Source: a virus
Length of the DNA: 21,480 bases
IMG/VR virus record: IMGVR_UViG_3300023184_000585
Span: 1 to 21,480 of that record
Strand: one strand, 5' to 3'
Shown: in pieces, positions 1 through 5,819 of the stretch
Numbering within the stretch: the first letter of the stretch is position 1
Layout of the letters: the number at the start of each line of letters is the position of its first letter
The notes under the pieces: model-generated
What the model was told of the DNA's origin: nothing
The model's input: only the letters and a program-made list of their open reading frames with translations
Databases searched by the model: none
Translations under genes and position numbers: made by a program

Positions 1-198
1 CGTGTGTGCTTTGAGTGCAAGAACCACGTGGCCAAACATTGCATGGCTTACAAGGACAATTTTGGAAAACCCACAATGCAGTTGCGCTTCATCCTACAAA
101 GGTGCCCAAAATTTGTGCTTAAAGGGAAGAAGCCTTTGACTGAAGAAGAGCGGCACCAAATCGACAAATCCACCCAACATCAGGAGAGAAACAAATGA
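1..198 (+). CDS. 5'-truncated small Cys-containing hypothetical protein
   Basis: The reading frame is already open at base 1, so the true start probably lies outside the window; a GTG at 4 is an in-window alternative. The visible 65 codons contain a C-x2-C pair near the start (CFEC), further Cys residues (HCMAY, QRCPKF) and a basic C-terminal half. This could be a small metal-binding fold, but no family is recognised. Its stop overlaps the next start by an ATGA, so it is translationally coupled to the membrane protein that follows. Function unknown. Confidence 0.55.
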   Translation, partial: RVCFECKNHVAKHCMAYKDNFGKPTMQLRFILQRCPKFVLKGKKPLTEEERHQIDKSTQHQERNK

Positions 199-389
199 CC
201 AAGACACCGCGCCAAAAAATCTTTTGGGCAATTTTTCTTTTGCCTTTTGTATTCTCAGCGGCCATTCAGTTCTTTCCGCTTTGGTTGTCTATTCCCACGG
301 CATTCTTGTGCGGCGCATTCTGGCTAGGTGCCATAGTGACGTTGCGTTACTTACCAACGAAAGTCAAAGATGAGAACACTGGGAATTGA
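195..389 (+). CDS. small two-helix membrane protein
   Basis: A 64-residue protein with a short basic N-terminus (MTKTPRQK) and two hydrophobic stretches, roughly residues 9-28 and 32-50, followed by a charged tail. This is a typical inner-membrane hairpin. The start overlaps the preceding stop by 4 nt and lies behind GGAGAGAAACA, a good ribosome binding site. The end overlaps the resolvase gene by 20 nt. No family is recognised. Many phage early regions carry such tiny membrane proteins that interfere with host processes or superinfection; assigning such a role here is speculation. Confidence 0.6.
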   Translation: MTKTPRQKIFWAIFLLPFVFSAAIQFFPLWLSIPTAFLCGAFWLGAIVTLRYLPTKVKDENTGN

Positions 390-834
390 TCCGGGCGCGA
401 CAGGCGCAATTGTGTTGTTGGAGGACGGCCAGCCCATTGAATGGACTGCCATGCCCACCAACAAGATTGGCACGGCTACTCGCGTGAATGCGGCCGCACT
501 GACTGATTTCATTGCGTCGTGTTGTTGTGAGCACGTGTACGTCGAGCAGGTGCATGCAATGCCCGGCAACGGCGGGGTTTCGATGTTTAACTTTGGCCAC
601 TCATGCGGCACCGTCATGGGTGTGTTGGGCGCGATGGGCTTACCGCACACCATGGTGACACCACAGTCGTGGAAAAAGGCCGCAGGCTTGATTGGCACCG
701 ACAAGGACGCCGCACGGGCACGAGCAATCCAACTGTGGCCAAGGTGGCGCGAGTTGGACAAGAAGGGCAGGGGTCAGGCTTTGGCTGACGCCGCATTGAT
801 TGCAAAGTTTGCTTTACAGAGGAATGTGACATGA
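370..834 (+). CDS. RuvC-like Holliday junction resolvase
   Basis: A 154-residue protein with an RNase H-like fold of the RuvC type, expected to cut four-way or branched DNA during phage recombination or before packaging. Visible motifs: the first-strand GIDPGATGA with catalytic Asp7; VYVEQV with Glu59; QSWKKAAGL, the Lys-rich motif seen in phage RuvC relatives, near 99-106; and the C-terminal ALADAALIA with Asp140. The length is close to bacterial RuvC (about 170). The start lies inside the end of the preceding gene with a weak ribosome site, suggesting coupling. The stop overlaps the next ATG. It is clearly a RuvC-superfamily enzyme; the exact substrate preference is inferred. Confidence 0.88.
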   Translation: MRTLGIDPGATGAIVLLEDGQPIEWTAMPTNKIGTATRVNAAALTDFIASCCCEHVYVEQVHAMPGNGGVSMFNFGHSCGTVMGVLGAMGLPHTMVTPQSWKKAAGLIGTDKDAARARAIQLWPRWRELDKKGRGQALADAALIAKFALQRNVT

Positions 835-1001
835 CAGGTTTTAAATCAAAACGCAAAGCGGCGCAGGACAAACAAGAGGTGTATGACGGTGATTACGGGG
901 GCATTGATGAATTTATGCACTGGGTGACCATCGTCATCCTTTTTTTGATGACCATCGTCTTCTTGAGTGCGGTGGCCGGGTTCATCTGGGCCATGCTATG
1001 A
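831..1001 (+). CDS. small single-pass membrane protein
   Basis: A 56-residue protein. The N-terminal 30 residues are charged (KSKRKAAQDKQE then an acidic YDGDYGGIDEF), followed by one long hydrophobic helix (WVTIVILFLMTIVFLSAVAGFIW) ending almost at the C-terminus. This predicts a tail-anchored or single-pass membrane protein with its charged domain on one face. It is bracketed by ATGA overlaps with both the resolvase gene upstream and the next gene downstream, which strongly supports that it is translated. No homologous family is recognised. Confidence 0.7.
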   Translation: MTGFKSKRKAAQDKQEVYDGDYGGIDEFMHWVTIVILFLMTIVFLSAVAGFIWAML

Positions 1002-1273
1002 CACGCGACAAAATTATCCGTATTGCTTTAGAAGCTGGGCTGCATTTGGCGACGGACGTTAATTGGATGCCAATCGTTCGGATTGAATATCTTGAATCTT
1101 TTGCCAAGCTGGTGCTGATGAACACAGACCCAAACTCGTTTATGTCGTACCAAGAGGGCGCAGAAGCAGGGCGTTTAGCCGAACGTGAGGCGTGTGCAAA
1201 ATTGTGCGAGGCACAAGGCGAGTACGGCGATGAGCAATACGCTGACGCCATCAGGGCAAGGGGAAACACATGA
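998..1273 (+). CDS. phage hypothetical protein, EREACA/AIRARG modular family
   Basis: A 91-residue protein. It opens with an MTRDKIIRIALEAG module (residues 1-14) and ends with an EREACAKLCE stretch (62-71) and ADAIRARG (82-89). The same opening and closing modules recur in the next gene, and the EREACA part recurs in the gene at 4474. Such proteins are common in phages of Burkholderiales, but I know of no assigned function. It is predicted to be mostly helical. Both ends overlap neighbours by ATGA, so it is part of a coupled operon. Confidence 0.75.
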   Translation: MTRDKIIRIALEAGLHLATDVNWMPIVRIEYLESFAKLVLMNTDPNSFMSYQEGAEAGRLAEREACAKLCEAQGEYGDEQYADAIRARGNT

Positions 1274-1644
1274 CTAAAGACGGCATAACATTAACCAACA
1301 TACGGCATCCACGAGGTAAACCTGCGCTTGGTGATTTAAATCCTGAGTCATTAGAAACTGTGGAGATTGATTTGCCTGAGCCTATTGGGTATGTAAGCAA
1401 AGGTTCGGCAGAACGACTGCGAGGAGAAGAACACATGACACAAGATGAAATTGTTGAGATGGCTAGACAGGTGGAATTTGAGGCTGGCTTTAAATGGTGC
1501 GTCAACTTCATTGAACTTGTTGCCTTCGCCGCACTGGTAGCCGCCAAAGAACGTGAAGCCATAGCAAAGGTAGCAGATGGATGGCCCGACTACGATGTAC
1601 AGGGATTGGCAGAAGCTATCAGAGCAAGAGGAGAGAAAGCATGA
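1270..1644 (+). CDS. phage hypothetical protein, composite of shared modules
   Basis: A 124-residue protein that looks like a fusion. Residues 30-50 carry an EPIGYVSKG segment like the EPVAWVCYG segment of the gene at 2101. From Met56 a second unit begins (MTQDEIVEMARQ...), with an EREAIAKVAD stretch (94-103) and AEAIRARG (115-121), matching the layout of the preceding gene. Met56 (base 1435) is itself preceded by GAGGAGAAGAACAC, a strong ribosome site, so a shorter 68-residue product starting there is likely, either instead of or as well as the full one. Function unknown. Confidence 0.7.
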   Translation: MTKDGITLTNIRHPRGKPALGDLNPESLETVEIDLPEPIGYVSKGSAERLRGEEHMTQDEIVEMARQVEFEAGFKWCVNFIELVAFAALVAAKEREAIAKVADGWPDYDVQGLAEAIRARGEKA

Positions 1645-1838
1645 CTGAACAACGCCCAAAACTAACGGTGATTCCATCCTCAGATCAAAAAGCTATGGGG
1701 ATGGACTTGATGAACGAACTACGAGACGTTATCAACACACCAAAATACGACCACATGACAACTGCAACAGTAATGGGAGTTTTGGAAATGACAAAACTAC
1801 ATTACTGGCATTGCAATATAACTGGAGAGAACACATGA
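1641..1838 (+). CDS. hypothetical protein
   Basis: A 65-residue protein. The start at 1641 is chosen because it overlaps the preceding stop by ATGA and sits behind AGAGGAGAGAAAGC; an in-frame ATG at 1581 lacks this and would overlap the previous gene deeply. The sequence has a short N-terminal extension (MTEQRPKLTVIP), then a helical part (MGMDLMNELRDVI ... TATVMGVLEMTKLHYWH). No family is recognised. The stop again overlaps the next start. Confidence 0.6.
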   Translation: MTEQRPKLTVIPSSDQKAMGMDLMNELRDVINTPKYDHMTTATVMGVLEMTKLHYWHCNITGENT

Positions 1839-2104
1839 CTGACAAAGAAGCAATGAAGCTGTCGCTTGATGCGCTGGAAGCGGATGAACTAGACATGGTT
1901 ATTGGTAAAGATGGGCACATGGTTTACCGTAAAGAAAAAGCCATCACCGCCCTGCGCGAAGCCTTGGCACAACCAGAGCAGCGCAAGCCGCTGACGCGAG
2001 ATGAAATTTCCGAGATCGCCGCGCAGTCTGGTGCTTATGATGAACAACTGCTGGCTTTTGCCCGAGCCATCGAAGCTGCCCACAACATCAAGGAGCAACC
2101 ATGA
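1835..2104 (+). CDS. phage hypothetical protein, DALE/ALAQPEQ module
   Basis: An 89-residue protein. The start at 1835 follows GGAGAGAACAC and overlaps the previous stop by ATGA; an ATG 24 bases upstream lacks such a site. Residues 1-15 (MTDKEAMKLSLDALE) match the opening of the next gene (MTNREVMQQALDALE). Residues 40-49 (LREALAQPEQ) match its TALAQPEQ, and residues 53-62 (LTRDEISEIA) match the opening of the genes at 998 and 1435. The gene thus joins modules seen elsewhere in the operon. Function unknown. Confidence 0.72.
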   Translation: MTDKEAMKLSLDALEADELDMVIGKDGHMVYRKEKAITALREALAQPEQRKPLTRDEISEIAAQSGAYDEQLLAFARAIEAAHNIKEQP

Positions 2105-2637
2105 CTAACCGAGAAGTAATGCAGCAGGCGCTGGATGCGTTAGAAACATTGAGCAAACTTGGCAATGGGAAAACCGATGGCAACAGCATCGGCAACACAA
2201 TTGCACAAGAAGCGCGAGAACATCTTTTTACTGCATTAGCGCAGCCAGAGCAGGAGCCTGTGGCTTGGGTTTGTTATGGAGCACCGGGAAAACGCGATAT
2301 TGACTTTGAGGAAGCCGACATTAACGGACTGCCAATCGGAACTAATCTTTACACCACCCCACCCGCAGCACAGCCACCTCCCGAGTGGGAATTGATCAAG
2401 AACATCCTTGACGAATACGGGCTACAGGCAATCAGCTTTTTGGCTGAGTGGAAAGCAGCACAGCGCCCGTGGGTAGGGTTGACGGATGAGGAGGTGCAGT
2501 TTTACGCCCTGAAGCACAGTAAGCTGATCAATGTGGGTTACTACAAAATGACGCACACCAACGTGGTTACTGAAGCATTTGACAGCACCGGCTTTTACAA
2601 AGAAGTTTCAGCCGTCTTGAAGGAGCGCAACACATGA
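2101..2637 (+). CDS. phage hypothetical protein, EPVAWV/LYTTPPAAQ module
   Basis: A 178-residue protein. Its module order is an MTNREVMQQALDALE helix (1-15), ALAQPEQ (45-51), EPVAWVCYG (52-60), then LYTTPPAAQ (83-91), a pattern widespread in phage accessory genes of proteobacteria whose function is unknown to me. The C-terminal half (about 92-178) holds a WVGLTDEEV segment and a helical tail and appears unique here. It sits in the coupled operon, with ATGA overlaps at both ends. It is a real gene by context and conservation style, but no activity can be assigned. Confidence 0.75.
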   Translation: MTNREVMQQALDALETLSKLGNGKTDGNSIGNTIAQEAREHLFTALAQPEQEPVAWVCYGAPGKRDIDFEEADINGLPIGTNLYTTPPAAQPPPEWELIKNILDEYGLQAISFLAEWKAAQRPWVGLTDEEVQFYALKHSKLINVGYYKMTHTNVVTEAFDSTGFYKEVSAVLKERNT

Positions 2638-2978
2638 GCGAACAAAAAGACATCAATGAAGCGGTGACTTTTTTGTACACCCATGGCAAAAAGTATGCTG
2701 AGGCTAAAGCGCACAAGGGGTACCTCGACAACTTCACCAAAGCACTGATCGCCTCGTTGTCGATCAAGTTCATTGCAGAAGGGCTGGCCAAGTCAATGGC
2801 GCAAGCTGAAGCCATGGCGTATGCAGACCCGTCCTACGATGTCCACATCCGTGGCCTCAAATCGGCCGTAGAGGCCGAGGAAGGTCTCAAGTGGGCCCTG
2901 ACCTCAGCAGAGGCCCGGATCGACGTGTGGCGCTCTCAGGAAGCCAGCAATCGCACTATGGACAGAGCGGCAGCATGA
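2634..2978 (+). CDS. phage hypothetical helical protein, partner of the HNH gene
   Basis: A 114-residue, almost wholly alpha-helical protein. Residues 1-60 are amphipathic and Lys-rich. The second half (ADPSYDVHIRGLKSAVEAEEGLKWALTSAEARIDVWRSQEASNR) resembles small phage proteins often found immediately before Ref-like or recombination genes; I do not know a formal family name. The stop overlaps the HNH nuclease start by ATGA, so the two are probably co-translated and may act together in phage recombination. That pairing is inference from context. Confidence 0.7.
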   Translation: MSEQKDINEAVTFLYTHGKKYAEAKAHKGYLDNFTKALIASLSIKFIAEGLAKSMAQAEAMAYADPSYDVHIRGLKSAVEAEEGLKWALTSAEARIDVWRSQEASNRTMDRAAA

Positions 2979-3238
2979 ACGGCAGTTACAGCCAAGCCGA
3001 ACGAGACTGGGTGCAACTAGTCAAAGAGCAACCCTGTTCAGTCTGTGGGCAGGCAGGCCCCTCAGACGCCCACCACATCAAACAGGGCCTGCACTACACC
3101 GTCGTGGCTCTGTGCAAGTCCTGCCATCAGGGCTCAAAAATGGGCTGGCACGGGGAGAAAGCCGCTTGGCGCATAGCCAAAATGGAAGAAATCGACGCAC
3201 TCAACGAGACGATCAAGAGCATTCACCGGGGTTTGTAG
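2975..3238 (+). CDS. HNH nuclease, phage P1 Ref-like
   Basis: An 87-residue protein with the metal ligands of a compact Zn-containing HNH fold: CSVC at 21-24, AHHIKQG with His33/His34, LCKSCH at 46-51, and WHG with His59. Spacing and order (C-x2-C ... HH ... LCxxCH ... HG) match the nuclease domain of the RecA-dependent endonuclease Ref of phage P1 and related phage recombination nucleases. The expected role is DNA cleavage during recombination or replication of phage DNA. The start at 2975 overlaps the upstream stop by ATGA; an upstream in-frame ATG would run through most of the previous gene. It is the last gene of the first operon. Confidence 0.82.
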   Translation: MNGSYSQAERDWVQLVKEQPCSVCGQAGPSDAHHIKQGLHYTVVALCKSCHQGSKMGWHGEKAAWRIAKMEEIDALNETIKSIHRGL

Positions 3239-3251
3239 CAAAAAAACGTAT

Positions 3252-3318
3252 TAGGGTTTGCCCTAGTAAAAATAATTGAAAAAAGTCTTGCCAACAGAAT
3301 CTAACTTCATGTTAGAAT
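3252..3318 (+). promoter_or_regulatory. promoter/operator module P1
   Basis: An intergenic module. An inverted repeat TAGGG-TTTG-CCCTA (3252-3265) is followed by an A-rich stretch, a -35-like TTGCCA (3288-3293) and a second inverted repeat TCTAAC-TTCAT-GTTAGA (3300-3316), which overlaps a -10-like TAGAAT (3313-3318). The -35 to -10 spacing is 19 nt, long but identical to the copy at 5087-5144. The second palindrome covers the -10 box, as expected for a repressor operator. It probably drives the genes from 3360 on. No regulator is identified in the window. Confidence 0.72.
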
Positions 3319-3359
3319 TCTTTTACCGCAACTTCAGCGGGTTTAACAAGGAAATGATC

Positions 3360-3677
3360 ATGACAACAGTTCAAGCAACCATCCAAGCCCTCGCAACTGT
3401 CGAGAGCCTCAGCAACGACATCGACACACTCGCAGTGCTCGACCGTCAAGTCAAGACACTGACTTTACAGTGCAAGACCCTCAAAGACAACCTTGCCAAC
3501 CAATATGGCGAAGGCAAATTCCGTGGTGAGAAGTACGGCGTGACCGTCACTATTGCTGATGTCAAAGGCACTGTCGATTACGACGCACTGTGCAAGCACT
3601 TCAACATCACCGAAGAGCAACTCAACTCCTTCCGCAAAGAAGGTTCTGCACGCATCACCGTGACACCAACAGCCTAA
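3360..3677 (+). CDS. hypothetical protein, coiled coil plus beta domain
   Basis: A 105-residue protein, first gene of the P1 transcript. The start at 3360 is chosen over an upstream in-frame ATG because AAGGA lies 7 nt before it and the longer form would run through the operator. Residues 1-45 form a helical, probably coiled-coil segment (leucines in ATVESLSNDIDTLAVLDRQVKTL). Residues 45-105 look like a beta-rich domain (GEGKFRGEKYGVTVTIADVKGTVDYDALCKHFN ... SARITVTPTA) seen in small phage early proteins. I do not know an assigned activity. Confidence 0.7.
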   Translation: MTTVQATIQALATVESLSNDIDTLAVLDRQVKTLTLQCKTLKDNLANQYGEGKFRGEKYGVTVTIADVKGTVDYDALCKHFNITEEQLNSFRKEGSARITVTPTA

Positions 3678-3684
3678 TTGCAAC

Positions 3685-3698
3685 GGGGCTTCGGCCCC
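3685..3698 (+). promoter_or_regulatory. UUCG tetraloop hairpin before a ribosome site
   Basis: GGGGC-TTCG-GCCCC is a perfect 5-bp stem closed by a C(UUCG)G tetraloop, one of the most stable small RNA hairpins. It lies 8 nt after the upstream stop and ends 3 nt before the AAGGAGAA ribosome site of the gene at 3714. There is no T tract, so it is unlikely to be a terminator. A role in mRNA stability or in setting translation of the next gene is inferred. Confidence 0.6.
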
Positions 3699-3713
3699 AT
3701 TAAGGAGAACACC

Positions 3714-4106
3714 ATGAAATTTCAAAACACATTTTGCTCACAGTGCGGCGGCGAGTTTGGGCCCGGTGATCATGGCTACAGCCATTGCAAAAACCACCAA
3801 CGGTTTGCTAACCATCTTGGCTACAGCGATGTAAACCCGTTTGAAGTTGTCAAAATCATCAGCGACAAAACCCTTGAAGTGCGCGAGATGAATGCAGAGC
3901 GCGACGAGAGCGTAAATCTGGAATTCCATGTTGGTGGTTTTAGTGCCCACTGCTCAAATCAACGTGATCAGAAATGGCACATCACGAGTGACGAGACCGC
4001 ACCCACAATTCGCATTCGTTGGGGCAAGCAAGGTTGGAAAGACGCACACGGTCGCCGTTTCAATCTGAGCCACAAACCAACTAAATTTTACGATTACAAC
4101 TTCTGA
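3714..4106 (+). CDS. hypothetical protein with N-terminal zinc-ribbon-like motif
   Basis: A 130-residue protein starting behind AAGGAGAACACC. The first 30 residues hold CSQCGG and a downstream HCKNH, a likely single zinc-binding knuckle. The rest is polar with beta character (FEVVKIISDKTLEVREMNAERDE; IRIRWGKQGWKD) and ends in KFYDYNF. No known family is recognised. A nucleic-acid or protein-binding role is possible from the zinc-like motif and the RWGKQGWKDAHGRR basic stretch, but this is a guess. Confidence 0.65.
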   Translation: MKFQNTFCSQCGGEFGPGDHGYSHCKNHQRFANHLGYSDVNPFEVVKIISDKTLEVREMNAERDESVNLEFHVGGFSAHCSNQRDQKWHITSDETAPTIRIRWGKQGWKDAHGRRFNLSHKPTKFYDYNF

Positions 4107-4115
4107 AAGAACATC

Positions 4116-4397
4116 ATGAAAATCAAAACAAAAGTGCATATTCATTTCACCCAATATGCAACCGACGACAAAGGAAAATACGAAGTGTTCAGCATTAAAT
4201 TGGATGATTCGGCTTATCGTTCGTATGTTGGAGAACAAGAAATTGAGATTGAAGTGCCTGATGACTTTGACCCACGAGCCCAACAGCTTGCTGTGTTGCA
4301 AGCCATGAAACAAAAAGTAATGGCTGACTACCAAAAGTCGGTCACCGACATCAATCGCCAAATTAGCATGCTGACAGCACTGGAACTTACCGTATGA
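4116..4397 (+). CDS. hypothetical protein
   Basis: A 93-residue protein with a beta-rich first half (KIKTKVHIHFTQYA ... YEVFSIKLDD ... EQEIEIEVPDDFDP) and a helical second half from about residue 55 to the end (QQLAVLQAMKQKVMADYQKSVTDINRQISMLTALEL), probably a coiled coil. The start follows CTGAAAGAACATC, a modest ribosome site, 9 nt after the previous stop. The stop overlaps the next tiny gene by ATGA. No family is recognised. Confidence 0.65.
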   Translation: MKIKTKVHIHFTQYATDDKGKYEVFSIKLDDSAYRSYVGEQEIEIEVPDDFDPRAQQLAVLQAMKQKVMADYQKSVTDINRQISMLTALELTV

Positions 4398-4471
4398 AAA
4401 TTCACCCCACCATTAAAACGTGGGGTGTGATCATCTTGATCTGCCTCGCCTATTACTTTGCAAAGGATTGA
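4394..4471 (+). CDS. 25-residue single-pass membrane micropeptide
   Basis: A very short ORF, MKIHPTIKTWGV followed by IILICLAYYFA and KD, giving one short hydrophobic helix with a basic N-side. It is supported by an ATGA overlap with the upstream stop and by a 2-nt gap to the next gene, so it fills the space between two genes exactly. It is below the usual annotation size limit. Function unknown; it is one of several tiny membrane proteins in the early region. Confidence 0.5.
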   Translation: MKIHPTIKTWGVIILICLAYYFAKD

Positions 4472-4473
4472 CC

Positions 4474-4758
4474 ATGAATGAAAAAAAAGAACTGAGTCCT
4501 CTTGCCCGGCAATTGCTTGGCAACAGTGGTGCCGTGAAGTTTTTTACCCAGCAGGAATTCGACGCCGCGCTGGCCATCGCCAAGGCTGAGATCATGACCG
4601 TGGCCATCCAGACCACCAAGACTGCCTTGCTGATCGAACGAGAAGCCTGTGCAGACCTTGTGAGAGACTTGGCAAAGGATCAAGCCATAGGCACCGCCCA
4701 AGTGCTTGAAAGCGCCGCTGAGGCCATTCTGAACCGCATACCGAGCCAAAGGCAATGA
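4474..4758 (+). CDS. phage hypothetical protein, EREACA module
   Basis: A 94-residue helical protein. Residues 55-60 (EREACA) and the surrounding IEREACADLVRDLA ... AAEAILNRI match the C-terminal module of the genes at 998 and 1270, but here the AIRARG ending is replaced by AILNRIPSQRQ. The start at 4474 is chosen because it directly follows the tiny gene before it; an ATG 54 bases upstream would overlap that gene completely. Function unknown. Confidence 0.68.
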   Translation: MNEKKELSPLARQLLGNSGAVKFFTQQEFDAALAIAKAEIMTVAIQTTKTALLIEREACADLVRDLAKDQAIGTAQVLESAAEAILNRIPSQRQ

Positions 4759-4759
4759 T

Positions 4760-5089
4760 ATGAACAAACGAGCGATTGAGTTGGTGCAACAAGTTAGCGA
4801 ATCTTTAGAAAGGCGTATCAATGAAACCGTACATGGCGTGATGGAACAACACTGCGAACTTGCGGCCATGAACATCCTGATCAACGTAGGCACCAGCTTG
4901 CTGGCCAAGGCTTTGGTCATGACCGACCCCAGCAACAGGGACAACGTCAAAAACATTGCTTTCACAATTACGCAAATGAAATTGCAAGAAGGTCATGCGG
5001 CTGTGGAGTCCATGATTGCTATTTCCAAGGCCATGTTTCCCCAAGGTGGCTCCGACACCTGCCAACAACACCCCCCCAAAAAGACTTAG
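4760..5089 (+). CDS. hypothetical helical protein
   Basis: A 109-residue protein, almost entirely helical to about residue 95 (RAIELVQQVSESLERRINETVHGVMEQ; AAMNILINVGTSLLAKALVM; HAAVESMIAISKAMF), with a Pro/Lys-rich tail. It starts 1 nt after the previous stop. Its TAG stop codon lies inside the first inverted repeat of promoter module P2, so the end of this gene and the start of the next control region overlap. No family is recognised. Confidence 0.65.
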   Translation: MNKRAIELVQQVSESLERRINETVHGVMEQHCELAAMNILINVGTSLLAKALVMTDPSNRDNVKNIAFTITQMKLQEGHAAVESMIAISKAMFPQGGSDTCQQHPPKKT

Positions 5090-5144
5090 GGTTTGTCCCT
5101 ATACAAATAAGTGTTGACGGCAGACTCTAACTTCATGTTAGAAT
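5087..5144 (+). promoter_or_regulatory. promoter/operator module P2
   Basis: A second copy of the P1 layout: TAGGG-TTTGT-CCCTA (5087-5101), TTGACG (5114-5119) as a good -35, then the identical TCTAAC-TTCAT-GTTAGA palindrome (5126-5142) overlapping TAGAAT (5139-5144). The -35/-10 spacing is again 19 nt. The two palindromes are about 10 bp closer together than in P1, close to one helical turn. It drives the genes from 5184 on. Conservation of both palindromes but not of the intervening sequence points to protein binding. Confidence 0.75.
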
Positions 5145-5183
5145 CCTACTCACTGCAAAGTCGCAGGTTTATAGGAGATAAAA

Positions 5184-5435
5184 ATGAAGCGCAAATACAT
5201 CAAAGCATTTAACGCCCTCAAGAAGCTGGGCGTGCCAGTTTTCGAGCGTGACGACATGGACGGTCGGTTCCAGATCAGTGCAGAAGACCCAGAGTCTTAC
5301 AAGTGGGCCGACTACTACGAGAGCCCATCAAGCTGGGCCTTCGGTGTCAATCCTAAAATTGACCAAGTCCTGCGCCAGTCTGGATTGTTTGCTGAGTGGA
5401 TCAACCCCGGTGAACTTGGTGTGTACGAGTTATAA
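5184..5435 (+). CDS. hypothetical protein
   Basis: An 83-residue protein, first gene behind promoter module P2, with an AGGAG ribosome site in ATAGGAGATAAAAATG. It begins with a basic helix (MKRKYIKAFNALKKLG) followed by a compact mixed domain rich in Trp, Tyr and Asp (MDGRFQISAEDPESYKWADYYE ... GVNPKIDQVLRQSGLFAEWINPGELGVYEL). It resembles small conserved phage early proteins, but I can name no family or activity. Confidence 0.68.
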   Translation: MKRKYIKAFNALKKLGVPVFERDDMDGRFQISAEDPESYKWADYYESPSSWAFGVNPKIDQVLRQSGLFAEWINPGELGVYEL

Positions 5436-5445
5436 GGAGAACAAA

Positions 5446-5703
5446 ATGGAAGACTTCAAAGCAATGGCCAAGATGGTCATCGAAACAACCGCCAAGGCAC
5501 ACAGCCTGATGGCCTACTGCGACTACATCGCCCACATCATCTCAGGCAAGCTGAAGACGCACGACAGCGAGAGCCTGCTGTCCGTGGTGACCAGCCCCAA
5601 GTACGACGTGACGCCTGATGGCAAGTTCGCCAGCACAAAGAAGACCATCATGGTTCAAGACCGTTACGGCAAGCAATACCGCATCACAGTGGAGGAAGCA
5701 TGA
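5446..5703 (+). CDS. hypothetical protein
   Basis: An 85-residue protein. The start at 5446 follows AAGGAGAACAAA directly after the previous stop; a longer in-frame version would cover most of the preceding gene and looks like a shadow. The N-terminal half is helical (FKAMAKMVIETTAKAHSLMAYCDYIAHIISGKL); the C-terminal half is beta-like (KKTIMVQDRYGKQYRITVEEA). The stop overlaps the next small membrane gene by ATGA. Function unknown. Confidence 0.66.
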   Translation: MEDFKAMAKMVIETTAKAHSLMAYCDYIAHIISGKLKTHDSESLLSVVTSPKYDVTPDGKFASTKKTIMVQDRYGKQYRITVEEA

Positions 5704-5819
5704 CCACATTGTGTGAAATATCCTTCTGCATCTTTGGAATGCTTGGAGCCCTTGGCTTTGGCATTCTTGCAGGCTGGCTTGGTGGCTTCGTTCACGGCTC
5801 ATTCTGGAGGCAGAAATGA
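5700..5819 (+). CDS. 39-residue glycine-rich membrane micropeptide
   Basis: A short ORF with one or two hydrophobic, Gly-rich stretches (ISFCIFGMLGALGFGILAGWLGGFVHG) and a basic end (FWRQK). ATGA overlaps at both ends tie it to the flanking genes, which is the main support for translation. The Gly-xxx-Gly pattern suggests helix packing in the membrane. No family is recognised. Confidence 0.55.
   Translation: MTTLCEISFCIFGMLGALGFGILAGWLGGFVHGSFWRQK

Noticed and set aside
3276-3359. Upstream extension of the gene at 3360 to an ATG at 3276
   Set aside because: It would place the promoter/operator module within the coding sequence and lacks a ribosome site; the 3360 start has AAGGA at correct spacing.
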